Source: Streptomyces humidus (GTDB lineage Bacteria; Actinomycetota; Actinomycetes; Streptomycetales; Streptomycetaceae). From it: a stretch of 64,000 nt of DNA. Both the position numbers and the translations under genes were made by a program. Each line of letters starts with the position of its first letter. Position 1 is the stretch's first letter. A model generated the notes under the pieces. The model was not told the DNA's origin. It worked only from the letters and a program-made list of their open reading frames with translations, and did not search any database. The DNA lies in the NCBI RefSeq assembly GCF_014649655.1, contig NZ_BMTL01000015.1:124001-188000 (forward strand), in the 5' to 3' direction. Below are positions 1 to 29,566 of the stretch, piece after piece.

Positions 1-8
1 GGGACGCG

Positions 9-713
9 ATGCCAGAGCCACGTACTTTCACCGAGCAGCACCCGATCCGGGTGTTTCTGCTGGACGACCACGAGGTCGTCCGCCGCGGCCTGGCCGACCT
101 CCTCGACGCCGAGCCGGACATCTCGGTGATCGGCGATGCGGGCACCGTCGACCAGGCGCTGGTCCGAGGTCCCGCGCTCCGACCCGACGTCGCGGTCCTC
201 GACGTGCGCCTGCCCGACGGCGACGGCATCTCGGTCTGCCGGGAACTGCGCAGTCAGATGCCGGAGCTCGCGTGTCTCATGCTGACCTCGTTCGACGACG
301 AGGAGGCCCTGCTCGACGCGATCATGGCCGGCGCCTCGGGCTACGTCCTCAAGCAGATCAAGGGATCCGACCTCGTCTCCGCGGTCCGCACCGTCGCCGC
401 CGGCCAGTCGATGCTGGATCCCTCGACCACCGCCCGTCTGATGCGCTCGCTGCGGGCCGACCCCGCGGAGAGCCCGGCCGTGCCCTCGGAGCTGGCGAGC
501 CTGTCACCACGCGAGAGGGACATCCTGGCGCTGATCGGCGACGGCCTGACCAACCGTGAGATCGGCAAGAAGCTCTACCTTTCCGAGAAGACCGTCAAGA
601 ACCACATCTCCCGCCTGCTGGCCAAGCTCGGCGTGCAGCGCCGGGTCCAGGCAGCGGTCCTCGCCTCCCAGCTGGAGCAGCCGGACACGGGGGAGCACCG
701 GACGAAGGGATGA
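9..713 (+). CDS. NarL/FixJ-type response regulator
   Basis: This is a two-component response regulator of 234 aa that should bind DNA when phosphorylated. The receiver domain (about residues 13-130) shows the acidic pair D19-D20, the phospho-acceptor D65 in VAVLDVRLPDG, the conserved threonine in MLTSFDD and the lysine in YVLKQIKG. A LuxR-type helix-turn-helix lies at about residues 165-220 (LSPRERDILALIGDGLTNRE, then SEKTVKNHISRLL). The fold and motifs resemble DevR/DosR regulators. The partner kinase is not in the window and may lie just upstream. An 834-bp gene-free gap and the absence of the cluster operator separate it from the biosynthetic genes, so I treat it as outside the cluster. 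The ATG at 9 gives a full-length receiver domain, but the ribosome-binding site is mostly outside the window. Confidence 0.93.
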   Translation: MPEPRTFTEQHPIRVFLLDDHEVVRRGLADLLDAEPDISVIGDAGTVDQALVRGPALRPDVAVLDVRLPDGDGISVCRELRSQMPELACLMLTSFDDEEALLDAIMAGASGYVLKQIKGSDLVSAVRTVAAGQSMLDPSTTARLMRSLRADPAESPAVPSELASLSPRERDILALIGDGLTNREIGKKLYLSEKTVKNHISRLLAKLGVQRRVQAAVLASQLEQPDTGEHRTKG

Positions 714-1547
714 GGGAAGGTCCCTCCGGAGACCGGCGCGCGGCCCCGGGACGACGGCCCGGTGCCGCGACGGCCGCCGAGGTCCGGCCGGCGGGGCCGG
801 TCGTCCCCGGGTCCTCGGCGGCGCGGTCCGCACCCGGCCCCGTGACGTGCCGGCGCCGCTCCTCGCGCGGGAGTCCGGCTCTCCGGCCGGGATCCGGGAC
901 CCTTCCAGGTGCGTGCACACTCCCGCACCTGGAACTGTGGTGTCCGGCCACATACGTCCCCGCTCTGCCCCTTCCTACGGTGTAGCGGCACGGAAACGTC
1001 CTCGCCGAGCGCCAGGGAAGTGGTGCCGATGTCCTCGCCGGGCCTGCGAGGTGTCGGTCCGCCGACTCTCGTCACCGCGCGCGCGGCGGACGCTCTCCGC
1101 GCCGCGCGCGCTCCGCCGCGCAGGAAACGCGCGCACGGCAGACCCCAGAGGATCTTGACGGAAACGGTCGCATCACGTCCGCGACCGAAAAGTGACGCAA
1201 AACCGTGTGTGCACTTCGCGAATAATCCGACACAAAGCGCCACCAACACGGTCGGCCGACCCCCTGCGCACCCCACGACGCCCCCGCGCTTACCCGCCAT
1301 TTCAGCCCCCGGCCACCCCATCCACCCCACGCGCCCCATGCGCATGAAATCGGAATTACCGGTTCCACCGGGCGGCCCGTAATGCGCAGCAAATCGCCCC
1401 AGCAGTTTACGGTCAATTGCAGCCAACCTGGCCCGCAGCCCTACCCTTGCCTGGGTCCGATGTCTTAGATTCGGCGCAGGAATTCGATCACGACGAACGG
1501 CTGTCACCAGCGGATTTTGCCGGTCAAAGTCGATCACCGGGAGCGGA
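714..1547. other. Gene-free 834-bp region upstream of the Crp-type regulator
   Basis: I see no gene here. Open frames in it lack recognisable domains and continue those opposite the response regulator. The left two thirds is extremely GC-rich, with runs of GCGC. The right part, about 1190-1250 and 1380-1545, is less GC-rich and is the probable promoter region of the regulator that starts at 1548. I looked for the 16-bp operator found elsewhere in the cluster and did not find it here, so autoregulation through that motif is not supported. This stretch probably marks the left boundary of the biosynthetic cluster. Confidence 0.6.
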
Positions 1548-2237
1548 ATGGAATCCTTCTGTAACGCCGAGCACAGCCTGGCCCATGCACTTCAGGAAGC
1601 AGCCAGGAGAGGGAATCTCAGAGGGACACGGATTCATGTCGGCCGACGAGAGCACGTCTACAATCTGGGCCAGCCGGACGCACACATCTATCTCGTCGAG
1701 AGCGGCCAGATCAAAACACTCACGCACACCCGTGACGGCAAGCAGTGCCTGCTGTCGATACACGCGCCCGGCGATGTGTTCGGAGAGTCCGCCCTGCTGG
1801 CCGCCAAGCGCACCGAGACCGCGCAGGCCATGCAGGTCAGCGTATTGATCCAGGTGCGCGTCGCACAGATCATGAGCGACTGCGGCCCACCGCTGCGCGA
1901 GGCGTTGATCCGACATATGGCGAACCGTCTGCTGGAGCAGCAGCAAGTGATCGCCAATCTGGTGACGATGGACAGCGAGCACCGGCTGGCGGCATTACTG
2001 GTGAACCTGGGAAGGAAAGTCGGAAACCGCCGGGACCAGACCGCCCTGATTCGCGACCGAATAACTCAGGAAGAGCTCGCGGAAATGGTCGGGACAACAC
2101 GTTCCCGCGTCGGATACTTCCTCAAGAGGTTTTCCTCGGCCGGTGTGGTGCATCGCACGGAGGACGCCCATCTGTGCATTCACATCGCCGAGTTGACGGA
2201 TTACCTGGAGAATTCCTCGCTGTCGGCCGGCCTGTAA
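1548..2237 (+). CDS. Crp/Fnr-family transcriptional regulator, probable cluster activator
   Basis: This 229-aa protein has the two-domain Crp/Fnr layout. The N-terminal cyclic-nucleotide-binding-like barrel spans about residues 20-140 and contains a recognisable pocket strand, GDVFGESALL, followed by the Arg-Thr of KRTETAQAM. A dimerisation helix follows, then a C-terminal winged helix at about 165-215 with recognition helix GTTRSRVGYFLKRF. Only one N-terminal cysteine is present, so it is not an Fnr-type Fe-S sensor. Aligned on Crp, the recognition helix keeps the first Arg but has Ser and Tyr at the other two base-contacting positions, so a half-site other than TGTGA is expected. The leinamycin cluster has a Crp-type pathway activator, LnmO, in the same role. 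Six operator-like sites in the cluster are its likely targets. The ATG is preceded by a modest GGGAGCGGA. Its 3' end overlaps the convergent C-S lyase gene by 37 bp. Confidence 0.9.
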   Translation: MESFCNAEHSLAHALQEAARRGNLRGTRIHVGRREHVYNLGQPDAHIYLVESGQIKTLTHTRDGKQCLLSIHAPGDVFGESALLAAKRTETAQAMQVSVLIQVRVAQIMSDCGPPLREALIRHMANRLLEQQQVIANLVTMDSEHRLAALLVNLGRKVGNRRDQTALIRDRITQEELAEMVGTTRSRVGYFLKRFSSAGVVHRTEDAHLCIHIAELTDYLENSSLSAGL

Positions 2238-3502
2238 GACCCGCACACCGGAGCGGGATATCCCGGAATGCTTCTCGGTGGTGCCCCGCCGGCGCCACCT
2301 GAATCCGGGTCCTCCTCCCGCACAGCCTTCTCCATGCGGCGTACCATCTCCTCCAGCAGGCGCTGGGACGTACCGAAGTTGAGCCTGATGAAGCCCTCGC
2401 TCCCGTACTCCCGGCCGTCGCTGACGGCGACCTTGCCCCGGCCGAGGAAGAATCCCGCGAGATCGGCGCTGCCCAGCCGCTCAGCCAGCCGCCGGCCGTC
2501 GAGCCAGGCCAGGTAGCTCGCCTCGGGCGGCACCAGCACCAGGTCGGGACCGAAGGACTCGAAGAGCTCGACGAGCATCTGCCGGCTGCCGTGAAGATAG
2601 TGACGTACGGTGCGCAGCCAGGGATCGCCCCGGGTGAAGGCGGCCTCGCTCGCGCTCACGCCCAGGATGCCCACCCCGTCCCGTTCCCTGGGGCGCATCT
2701 CCATGAGCCGCTCGTGGTCCCGGGGCCGACCGGCCACCGCCATCGCGCACTTCAGGCCGGACAGGTTCCAGCCCTTGCTCGCCGAGGCGGCCGTCACCGT
2801 CGCCACCCGGTCCGCCTCGGGCAGCGAGCCCAGCGGCACGTGCCGGTGCCCCGGGTGGGTGAGCGGGGCGTGCACCTCGTCGGAGATCACCGCGACATCG
2901 AACTCGGCCGCCAGCGCCAGCACTTCGCGCAGTTCCCCGACGGTCAGGACGCGCCCGGTGGGGTTGTGCGGATTGCACAGGAAGTACGCGGCGGCCCCGG
3001 ACCGGAAGGCGCCGGCCAGCCCTTCCAGGTCGAGCCGCCAGCGGCCCCCGCGCAGCCGCATCGGCTGGGCGACCACCTGACGGCCGGCCGCCGAGATGGC
3101 CTCGAAGTAGGGCGGGTAGGCGGGCACGTCGACCACGACGCCGTCGCCCGGCTCGGTGAACCGCTCCAGCGCCACCTCCATCACCCGCATGGTGTCGGGG
3201 AACAGCACCACCTTGCGCGGCTCCACCCGCCAGCCGTGACTCGCCCGCGCCCAGGCCGCGAACGCGCGCTGCACGGAGGCGTCGGTGGTGTAGGCGTAGG
3301 CGTAGCCGAGGTCGCCGCCCTCGACGAGGTGGGCGCGGATGGCGTCGATCACCGGTTCGGCGACGGGGAAGTCCATCTCGGCGATGAACGCCGGGAGGAT
3401 GTCGGGCGGGTAGCGCCGCCACTTCTCGCTGCGGCGCGTCGACAGGGAGGCCGCGCGCAGCCCGTCGAACCCGTGGACCAGCTCCTGCTGTACCTCCGAC
3501 AA
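2201..3502 (-). CDS. MalY/PatB-type PLP-dependent C-S lyase
   Basis: This is a fold-type I PLP enzyme of 433 aa, related to MalY/PatB cystathionine beta-lyases, that should cleave the C-S bond of a cysteine conjugate to give a free thiol, pyruvate and ammonia. Motifs include YPPYFEAI, the CNPHNPTGR loop, SDEVHAPL and the PLP lysine (about K243) in SASKGWNLSGLK. The frame stays open to 3886, but that extension runs through the end of the P450 gene. I chose the TTG at 3502 because GGAGG lies 5 nt upstream and the protein then begins at the usual point for the family. The gene lies 76 bp downstream of the P450 and probably shares its promoter. The C-terminal 40 residues are Pro/Ser-rich and run into the opposing regulator gene. 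A simple aminotransferase activity is possible but less likely from the motif pattern. Confidence 0.85.
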   Translation of the reverse strand: MSEVQQELVHGFDGLRAASLSTRRSEKWRRYPPDILPAFIAEMDFPVAEPVIDAIRAHLVEGGDLGYAYAYTTDASVQRAFAAWARASHGWRVEPRKVVLFPDTMRVMEVALERFTEPGDGVVVDVPAYPPYFEAISAAGRQVVAQPMRLRGGRWRLDLEGLAGAFRSGAAAYFLCNPHNPTGRVLTVGELREVLALAAEFDVAVISDEVHAPLTHPGHRHVPLGSLPEADRVATVTAASASKGWNLSGLKCAMAVAGRPRDHERLMEMRPRERDGVGILGVSASEAAFTRGDPWLRTVRHYLHGSRQMLVELFESFGPDLVLVPPEASYLAWLDGRRLAERLGSADLAGFFLGRGKVAVSDGREYGSEGFIRLNFGTSQRLLEEMVRRMEKAVREEDPDSGGAGGAPPRSIPGYPAPVCGSYRPADSEEFSR

Positions 3503-3578
3503 CGACTCCTCCTGCGTCGGTGGGACGGGGCGGCGGGTGCGCCGGGCCGCCCCGTGCGCGGACGGCGGACGACGCGGC

Positions 3579-4820
3579 TCACCAGGTGACGAGCAGTTCC
3601 CTGACGCCGTGGATGCCGAACAGGTGGTGCCAGAACGGCACGTCGGCGGCGGGGACGGCGAGCCGCAGTCCGGGCAGCCGGGTGAACAGCCGCTCCAGGG
3701 CGACCTGGAGCTCGACCCGGGCCAGGGACTGACCGGGGCACTGGTGGGGACCGTGGCCGAAGGCCAGATGGCCGCGGGCGGTGCGGCCGACGTCGAAGCG
3801 GTCGGGGTCGGGGAAGACCGCGGCGTCCCGGTTGGCGGACGCCAGCTGGCACACCACGCCCTCCCCCGCGCGCACGGTGTCGTCACCGATGGTGACGTCC
3901 GCGGTCGCGATCCGGTTCATGCCGATCTGCATGGCCGTCTGATGCCTCAGCAGTTCCTCCACCGCGCCCGGGACCAGTCCGGGGTCCGCGCGCAGGGCGG
4001 CCTGCTGCTCGGGATTCTCCAGCAGCAGCATGGCGCCGGTGCCGATCATGGTCGCGGTGGTGTGGTGGCCGGCCGCGAGCAGCAGCCAGGCGATGACGGC
4101 GACCTCCGCTCGGTCCAGCAGCCCGGGAGCCACCTGCTCGACCAGCAGCCGGCTGATGAGGTCGTCGCCGGGCTGCTTCTCCTTGGCCCGCACCACACCC
4201 TCGAGGTGGTGGAGGATCTCGTCCTTGGCCCGCTGCGTCTCCTCCGGACCGCTGCGGCCGTTGATGAGCACCCGGGTGCGGGACTCGAACAGCGGGCTGT
4301 CCTCGGCCGGCACTCCCAGGAGCTCGCACACGACGGTGGACGGCACGGGGTAGGCGAGCGCCTCCATCAGGTCCAGGGGGCCGCCCGTCTTCTCCATCAG
4401 GTCCAGGCGGGCGTCGACGATTCGCTCGATCCGGGGCCGCAGTTCCTCGGCCCGCCGGCCGGTGAAGTCGCGGGCCAGCATCCGGCGGTAGCGCAGGTGC
4501 TCGGCGCCGTCGAGCCGGGGGAAGGTGCCCTTGAGGACCTGGGGCACGGGCCGGGGGAACATCCGGGGGAAGTCCGGGTGGGAGCTGTCGGCGCTGAAGC
4601 GCGGGTCGTCCAGCACGGCCCGTACGTCACGGTGCCGGGTGACCAGCCGCGCCCGCTGTCCGCTGGGCAGGGTGACCGGGGCGAACGGGTCCTCGGCCTG
4701 GAGGCGGCGGTATCCGGGAGGCGGGTCGAAGGGGCAGCCCGGCGCCTTCTCCTGCGGGAACACGGGAGGTTCGGCCTCGGGGTCCCGCAGCGGCCCGGTG
4801 GCGTCGGTCGTGTCCGTCAT
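3579..4820 (-). CDS. Cytochrome P450 monooxygenase
   Basis: This soluble actinobacterial P450 of 413 aa is probably a late tailoring hydroxylase or epoxidase. The heme ligand is Cys361 in FGHGPHQCPG. The K-helix ExxR is in EELLRHQTAM. The I-helix motif reads AGHHTTATM, with His where the usual acidic residue (AGHETT or AGHDTT) stands before the Thr. The start is the ATG at 4820, preceded by GGAAGGGTCTCCT. An in-frame ATG 14 codons upstream lacks a good ribosome-binding site. No ferredoxin or reductase gene is in the window, so electrons must come from elsewhere. An operator and a TAGCGT hexamer lie upstream, and the C-S lyase gene follows in the same direction. Leinamycin-family pathways use P450s for oxidative tailoring. 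Which position is oxidised here cannot be read from the sequence. Confidence 0.95.
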   Translation of the reverse strand: MTDTTDATGPLRDPEAEPPVFPQEKAPGCPFDPPPGYRRLQAEDPFAPVTLPSGQRARLVTRHRDVRAVLDDPRFSADSSHPDFPRMFPRPVPQVLKGTFPRLDGAEHLRYRRMLARDFTGRRAEELRPRIERIVDARLDLMEKTGGPLDLMEALAYPVPSTVVCELLGVPAEDSPLFESRTRVLINGRSGPEETQRAKDEILHHLEGVVRAKEKQPGDDLISRLLVEQVAPGLLDRAEVAVIAWLLLAAGHHTTATMIGTGAMLLLENPEQQAALRADPGLVPGAVEELLRHQTAMQIGMNRIATADVTIGDDTVRAGEGVVCQLASANRDAAVFPDPDRFDVGRTARGHLAFGHGPHQCPGQSLARVELQVALERLFTRLPGLRLAVPAADVPFWHHLFGIHGVRELLVTW

Positions 4821-4870
4821 AGGAGACCCTTCCTGGTTGTCCCGCAGGTCCGCACCCGGCACGGGGTCAG

Positions 4871-4914
4871 ACGCTACGTCCCGACAAGCGCCCGGTTCTG
4901 TTCACTTCTGAGCA
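4871..4914 (-). promoter_or_regulatory. Crp/Fnr-like operator and -10 upstream of the P450 operon
   Basis: In the direction of the P450 the operator reads TGCTCA-GAAG-TGAACA (4914 to 4899), a near-palindrome with 4-bp spacing. Exactly 22 bp later comes TAGCGT (4876 to 4871), which fits the Streptomyces -10 pattern TAnnnT. The operator centre would then lie near -41.5, the class II activator position. The P450 start codon is about 50 bp beyond the hexamer. The 117-bp gap between the decarboxylating ketosynthase and the P450 holds nothing else. Confidence 0.7.
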
Positions 4915-4937
4915 TCGGCGGGCCGGCACGGTCCGCT

Positions 4938-6239
4938 TCAGGCCTCCGGATGAGCCAGGACGACCGCCGAGTTGAAGCCGCCGAACCCGAATCCGTTCGA
5001 CAGCACGAACCCGCCGCGTGCCCGCCTCGGCTCGTCCCCCGTGAAGCGCAGGCCGGCGTCGACGGGGTCGCGCAGCCCCGGATCGGGGTGCACGAAGCCG
5101 GCCTGCAGTTGCAGGACGGCGGCCACGGCCTCGACGACGCCGGCCGCGCTGAGGCAGTGGCCGGTGAGGGACTTGGTGGCGTTGACCCAGGGGCCGTCGT
5201 CGCCCGTTCCGAAGACCTTGCGCAGGGCGTCGGCCTCGGTGCGGTCGCCCAGCGGGGATCCGGTGCCGTGGGAGCTGACCCAGCCGACGTCGGCCGCGCT
5301 CACGCCCGCCTGTGCCAGGGCGCCCTCCATGGCCCGGACCTCGCCGTCCACCGACGGGTCGGCCAGGTGGTTGCCGTCCAGGACGACGGCGGCGCCCGCG
5401 AGCCCGGCCAGCGCCCGCGCGCCGCGCGCGCGGGCGGACGCGGCGGTCTCCAGGACCGTGCAGGCCGCCGCCTGCCCGGGGTGGAAGCCGCGGTGGCCAC
5501 GGTCGAACGGCGCCGGGGGGCGGGCGGGCGCACCGTCCGCCGGGGCCATCGCGCCGAGGGTGAGGTAGCCGCGGGTCTGCAGGGGTGACAGCCGGGTCAT
5601 GGCGCCCACGACGAGGCACACGTCGGCCGCCCCGGCGGCGAGCATCCGGGCGCCGTGCACGAGGGCGAGGTTGCCGCTCGCCGAGGCGCCGCCGACCGTG
5701 CAGCCCTCCCCGCGCACGCCCAGGACGCGGCTGAGCGTGGCGACATGATCGGTGTCCTGCTGGTGCAGGGCGTAACGGGCGGGCAGATAGGCCGGGTTGC
5801 GCTCGGCGCGGGCACGGCCGTCCTCGGTGACCCGCTCCGTGAGGTTGTTCCCGGCCACCACCACGCCGATGCGCCCGGGCGGCGGAGCCGTACGGTCGAG
5901 CCCGGCCTCCAGCCAGGCCTGGAGCGCGGCGACGACGGCCGCGCGCACCGGCACCGGCGACCGCAGCGCGGTCCGCCGCGCGGCGGACCGCAGGTCCTCC
6001 GGCAGGCCGGGCAGCGCGTCCAGGGCCCGTCCGGGCACCTCGTCCGACGTCAGCTCGGCCGTGAACGCGGGCCAGGTCACGCCGGGGCGATCCGCGTCGG
6101 CGGGGGGCGCCGGGGCGGTGAGCGCGCACCGTCCCGAACGCAGCGCGTCCGTCAGTTCCCGGACGCCGGACGCGACGGCGCCGAGCACACCGAGCCCGGT
6201 CACGACCACCGCGCGCCCGTGCGCGGGGGGTCCGCTCAC
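4938..6239 (-). CDS. Decarboxylating ketosynthase (Cys to Ser) of an HMG-synthase cassette
   Basis: This 433-aa thiolase-fold protein is of the CurC/PksF kind, which decarboxylates malonyl-ACP to acetyl-ACP for beta-branching. The residue aligned with the nucleophilic cysteine is Ser186, in TVGGASASGN. Both catalytic histidines are retained, in SSHGTGSPLGD and KSLTGHCLSAAG. That Cys-to-Ser change with both His kept is the signature of the non-condensing family members. It starts with GTG at 6239, overlapping the stop of the upstream donor ACP gene by 4 bp, so the two are translationally coupled. It is the last gene of the coupled set running from 31442. Leinamycin itself uses the unrelated acyltransferase/decarboxylase LnmK to make its donor, so this enzyme is a real departure from that pathway. 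Confidence 0.9.
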   Translation of the reverse strand: MSGPPAHGRAVVVTGLGVLGAVASGVRELTDALRSGRCALTAPAPPADADRPGVTWPAFTAELTSDEVPGRALDALPGLPEDLRSAARRTALRSPVPVRAAVVAALQAWLEAGLDRTAPPPGRIGVVVAGNNLTERVTEDGRARAERNPAYLPARYALHQQDTDHVATLSRVLGVRGEGCTVGGASASGNLALVHGARMLAAGAADVCLVVGAMTRLSPLQTRGYLTLGAMAPADGAPARPPAPFDRGHRGFHPGQAAACTVLETAASARARGARALAGLAGAAVVLDGNHLADPSVDGEVRAMEGALAQAGVSAADVGWVSSHGTGSPLGDRTEADALRKVFGTGDDGPWVNATKSLTGHCLSAAGVVEAVAAVLQLQAGFVHPDPGLRDPVDAGLRFTGDEPRRARGGFVLSNGFGFGGFNSAVVLAHPEA

Positions 6240-6511
6240 AGCTGCTTCCGCATGATCGCGGCCAGGGCGGCGAGGTCCATCCCCTGGTGGAACTCGTGCA
6301 CGGGCACCGCGATGTCCAGCTCCTCCATGGCCAGGGTGACGATCTCGGCCCGGTCGATGCTGTTGCAGCCCAGGTCGGACAGGGTCCGGTCGGGCGTGAA
6401 CAGGGCCGGGTCGACCTCGGGCACGATCTCCAGGGTGGTGCGGCGCAGCACCGCCAGCACCCGTTCCTCGGCGCTGTCCGTGCCGGGGACGCTCTCGGCC
6501 GATCCGTTCAC
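6236..6511 (-). CDS. Discrete acyl carrier protein (donor ACP for beta-branching)
   Basis: This free-standing ACP of 91 aa has its phosphopantetheine serine in DLGCNSIDRAEIV, with the usual preceding acidic helix and the following VHEFHQGMDLAALAAIM. The start is GTG at 6511, with GGAGG 8 nt upstream. It lies between HMG synthase 1 and the decarboxylating ketosynthase, the standard neighbours of the donor ACP that carries malonyl and then acetyl groups. The PPTase at 53944 would activate it. It could in principle serve both HMG synthases in the window, since no second donor-like ACP is obvious apart from the carrier at 31188. Confidence 0.88.
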   Translation of the reverse strand: MNGSAESVPGTDSAEERVLAVLRRTTLEIVPEVDPALFTPDRTLSDLGCNSIDRAEIVTLAMEELDIAVPVHEFHQGMDLAALAAIMRKQL

Positions 6512-6530
6512 TGGGGGTACCTCCGGTTCG

Positions 6531-7774
6531 TCAGATCCATGCGTACTGGCGGTGGTGATCGCGCACGCCGGTGAGCGCGAGCAGTTCGGGGCGGTCCGCG
6601 GCCCGGCCGAGCAGGGCGGCGTAGCGGGCGGGGTCGACGTCGCGGTGCGCCGCGGGGCGTAGACAGGCGGTGTTCTCCGCGAGCAGCGCCGTGTACTCCG
6701 CGAAGTCGAGGTCGGCGCGGGCCCGCAGCCGGGGCCCGATGCGTGCCTCGGCGACGGCGGCGGCCGCCTCCGGTCCGACGACGCCGCTGAAGAACTCCGA
6801 GGAACATCCGGAACCGTAGGAGAACAGCCCCACGCGGGCGGGCCCGTCGAGCCGGGCGTGGTCCAGCGCGCTGGCCAGCGCCAGGTAGAGCGAGCCGGAG
6901 AACAGGTTGCCGGTCTGGCCGGGGTGGACCAGGGAGGGCGCGACCCGGCGCTCGAAGTCCGCGGCCACAGCGTCGGCGGGGCTGCGGTACAGCTCGCGCA
7001 TCAGCCTGCGGTGTGCGGCCCTGACCATGCCGGAGAACGGGGTGTGCAGGGCGAGCAGGTCGAAGGTGGTCGCGAAGTCGGCGCCCTCCACGCGGGAGCG
7101 GTAGTCGGCGAAGCTGCGCGAGAGGCACTCCAGATAGGCCATGAGCGAGCGGTCGGCGTCCGCGATGTCGAGGTCGGGGCCGGGGCGGGCGGAGTCCAGG
7201 GTCTCGAAGCTGTGCACGCCGAACGCCCCGGGGTCGGCGGTGAGGACACGGGGACGGTCGCCGACGAGCAGCGCCACGGCTCCCGTGCCGGTGACCGGCT
7301 CGGCGTACCGGGCGCGCTCGTCGGCCAGGGACATGTCGGTGGAGACGATGAGCACCTTCGCGCCGGGCGAGAGCCCGCCGGCCAGGTAGCCGACCGCGAG
7401 CTGCAGGGCGGCGGTGGCGGCGTAGCAGGCCTGCTTCGTCTCCAGCAGCCGGCAGGTGGGCGGCAGACCGAGATGCCGGTGCACGTAGGACGCGATGGAC
7501 TTGCTGTAGTCGATGCCGGACTCGCTGCTGGTGACGAGGAGTTCGATCCTGTCGCGGTCGGCGGGGGCCAGCCGGTCCAGCAGCGGGCGGGCGGCGTTGA
7601 CGGCGTGCGTGACGGGGTCCTCGAAGGGCAGGGCCACCGAGCGCCGGTCGGAGGCGACGTTGTCGAAGCGGCGCGGATCGAGGCCGCGACCGTCGAACAC
7701 CGCGCGGGCGCTGACGGCGGCGCTGCCCGCGTACACGTCGAGGGCCTCTATGCCGTACCCGGCGGGCGTGCCGC

Positions 7775-7778
<4 letters not shown>
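6531..7778 (-). CDS. HMG-CoA-synthase-like beta-branching enzyme (copy 1)
   Basis: This 415-aa HMGS condenses the acetyl group of the donor ACP onto a beta-keto intermediate held on the PKS. The catalytic triad is visible: Glu86 in TSSESGIDYS, Cys118 in ETKQACYAATA and His245 in LHTPFSGMV. The SYGSGCSSEFF loop near the C-terminus is also typical. The ATG at 7778 overlaps the stop codon of the giant PKS (ATGA), and the ribosome-binding site GGAGG lies inside the PKS 3' end. It is grouped with the donor ACP and decarboxylating ketosynthase, so it is the copy most clearly tied to a complete donor system. A second HMGS at 52539 differs in sequence throughout and is not a recent duplicate. Confidence 0.93.

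Positions 7779-29562
<21,784 letters not shown>

Positions 29563-29566
<4 letters not shown>

Noticed and set aside
784..800. Small GC hairpin after the response regulator
   Set aside because: A 6-bp CCGGCC/GGCCGG stem is expected by chance in DNA of this composition and is too weak to call a terminator.
1381..1547. Possible cluster-type operator upstream of the Crp-type gene
   Set aside because: I searched for TGnnCA-N4-TGnnCA and found only poor partial matches such as TGCGCAGCAA. Autoregulation through this motif is not supported.
3503..3886. N-terminal extension of the C-S lyase frame
   Set aside because: The frame is open up to 3886, but the extension overlaps the end of the P450 gene, is Pro/Ser/Thr-rich without domain content, and a TTG with a good ribosome-binding site at 3502 gives the normal family start.
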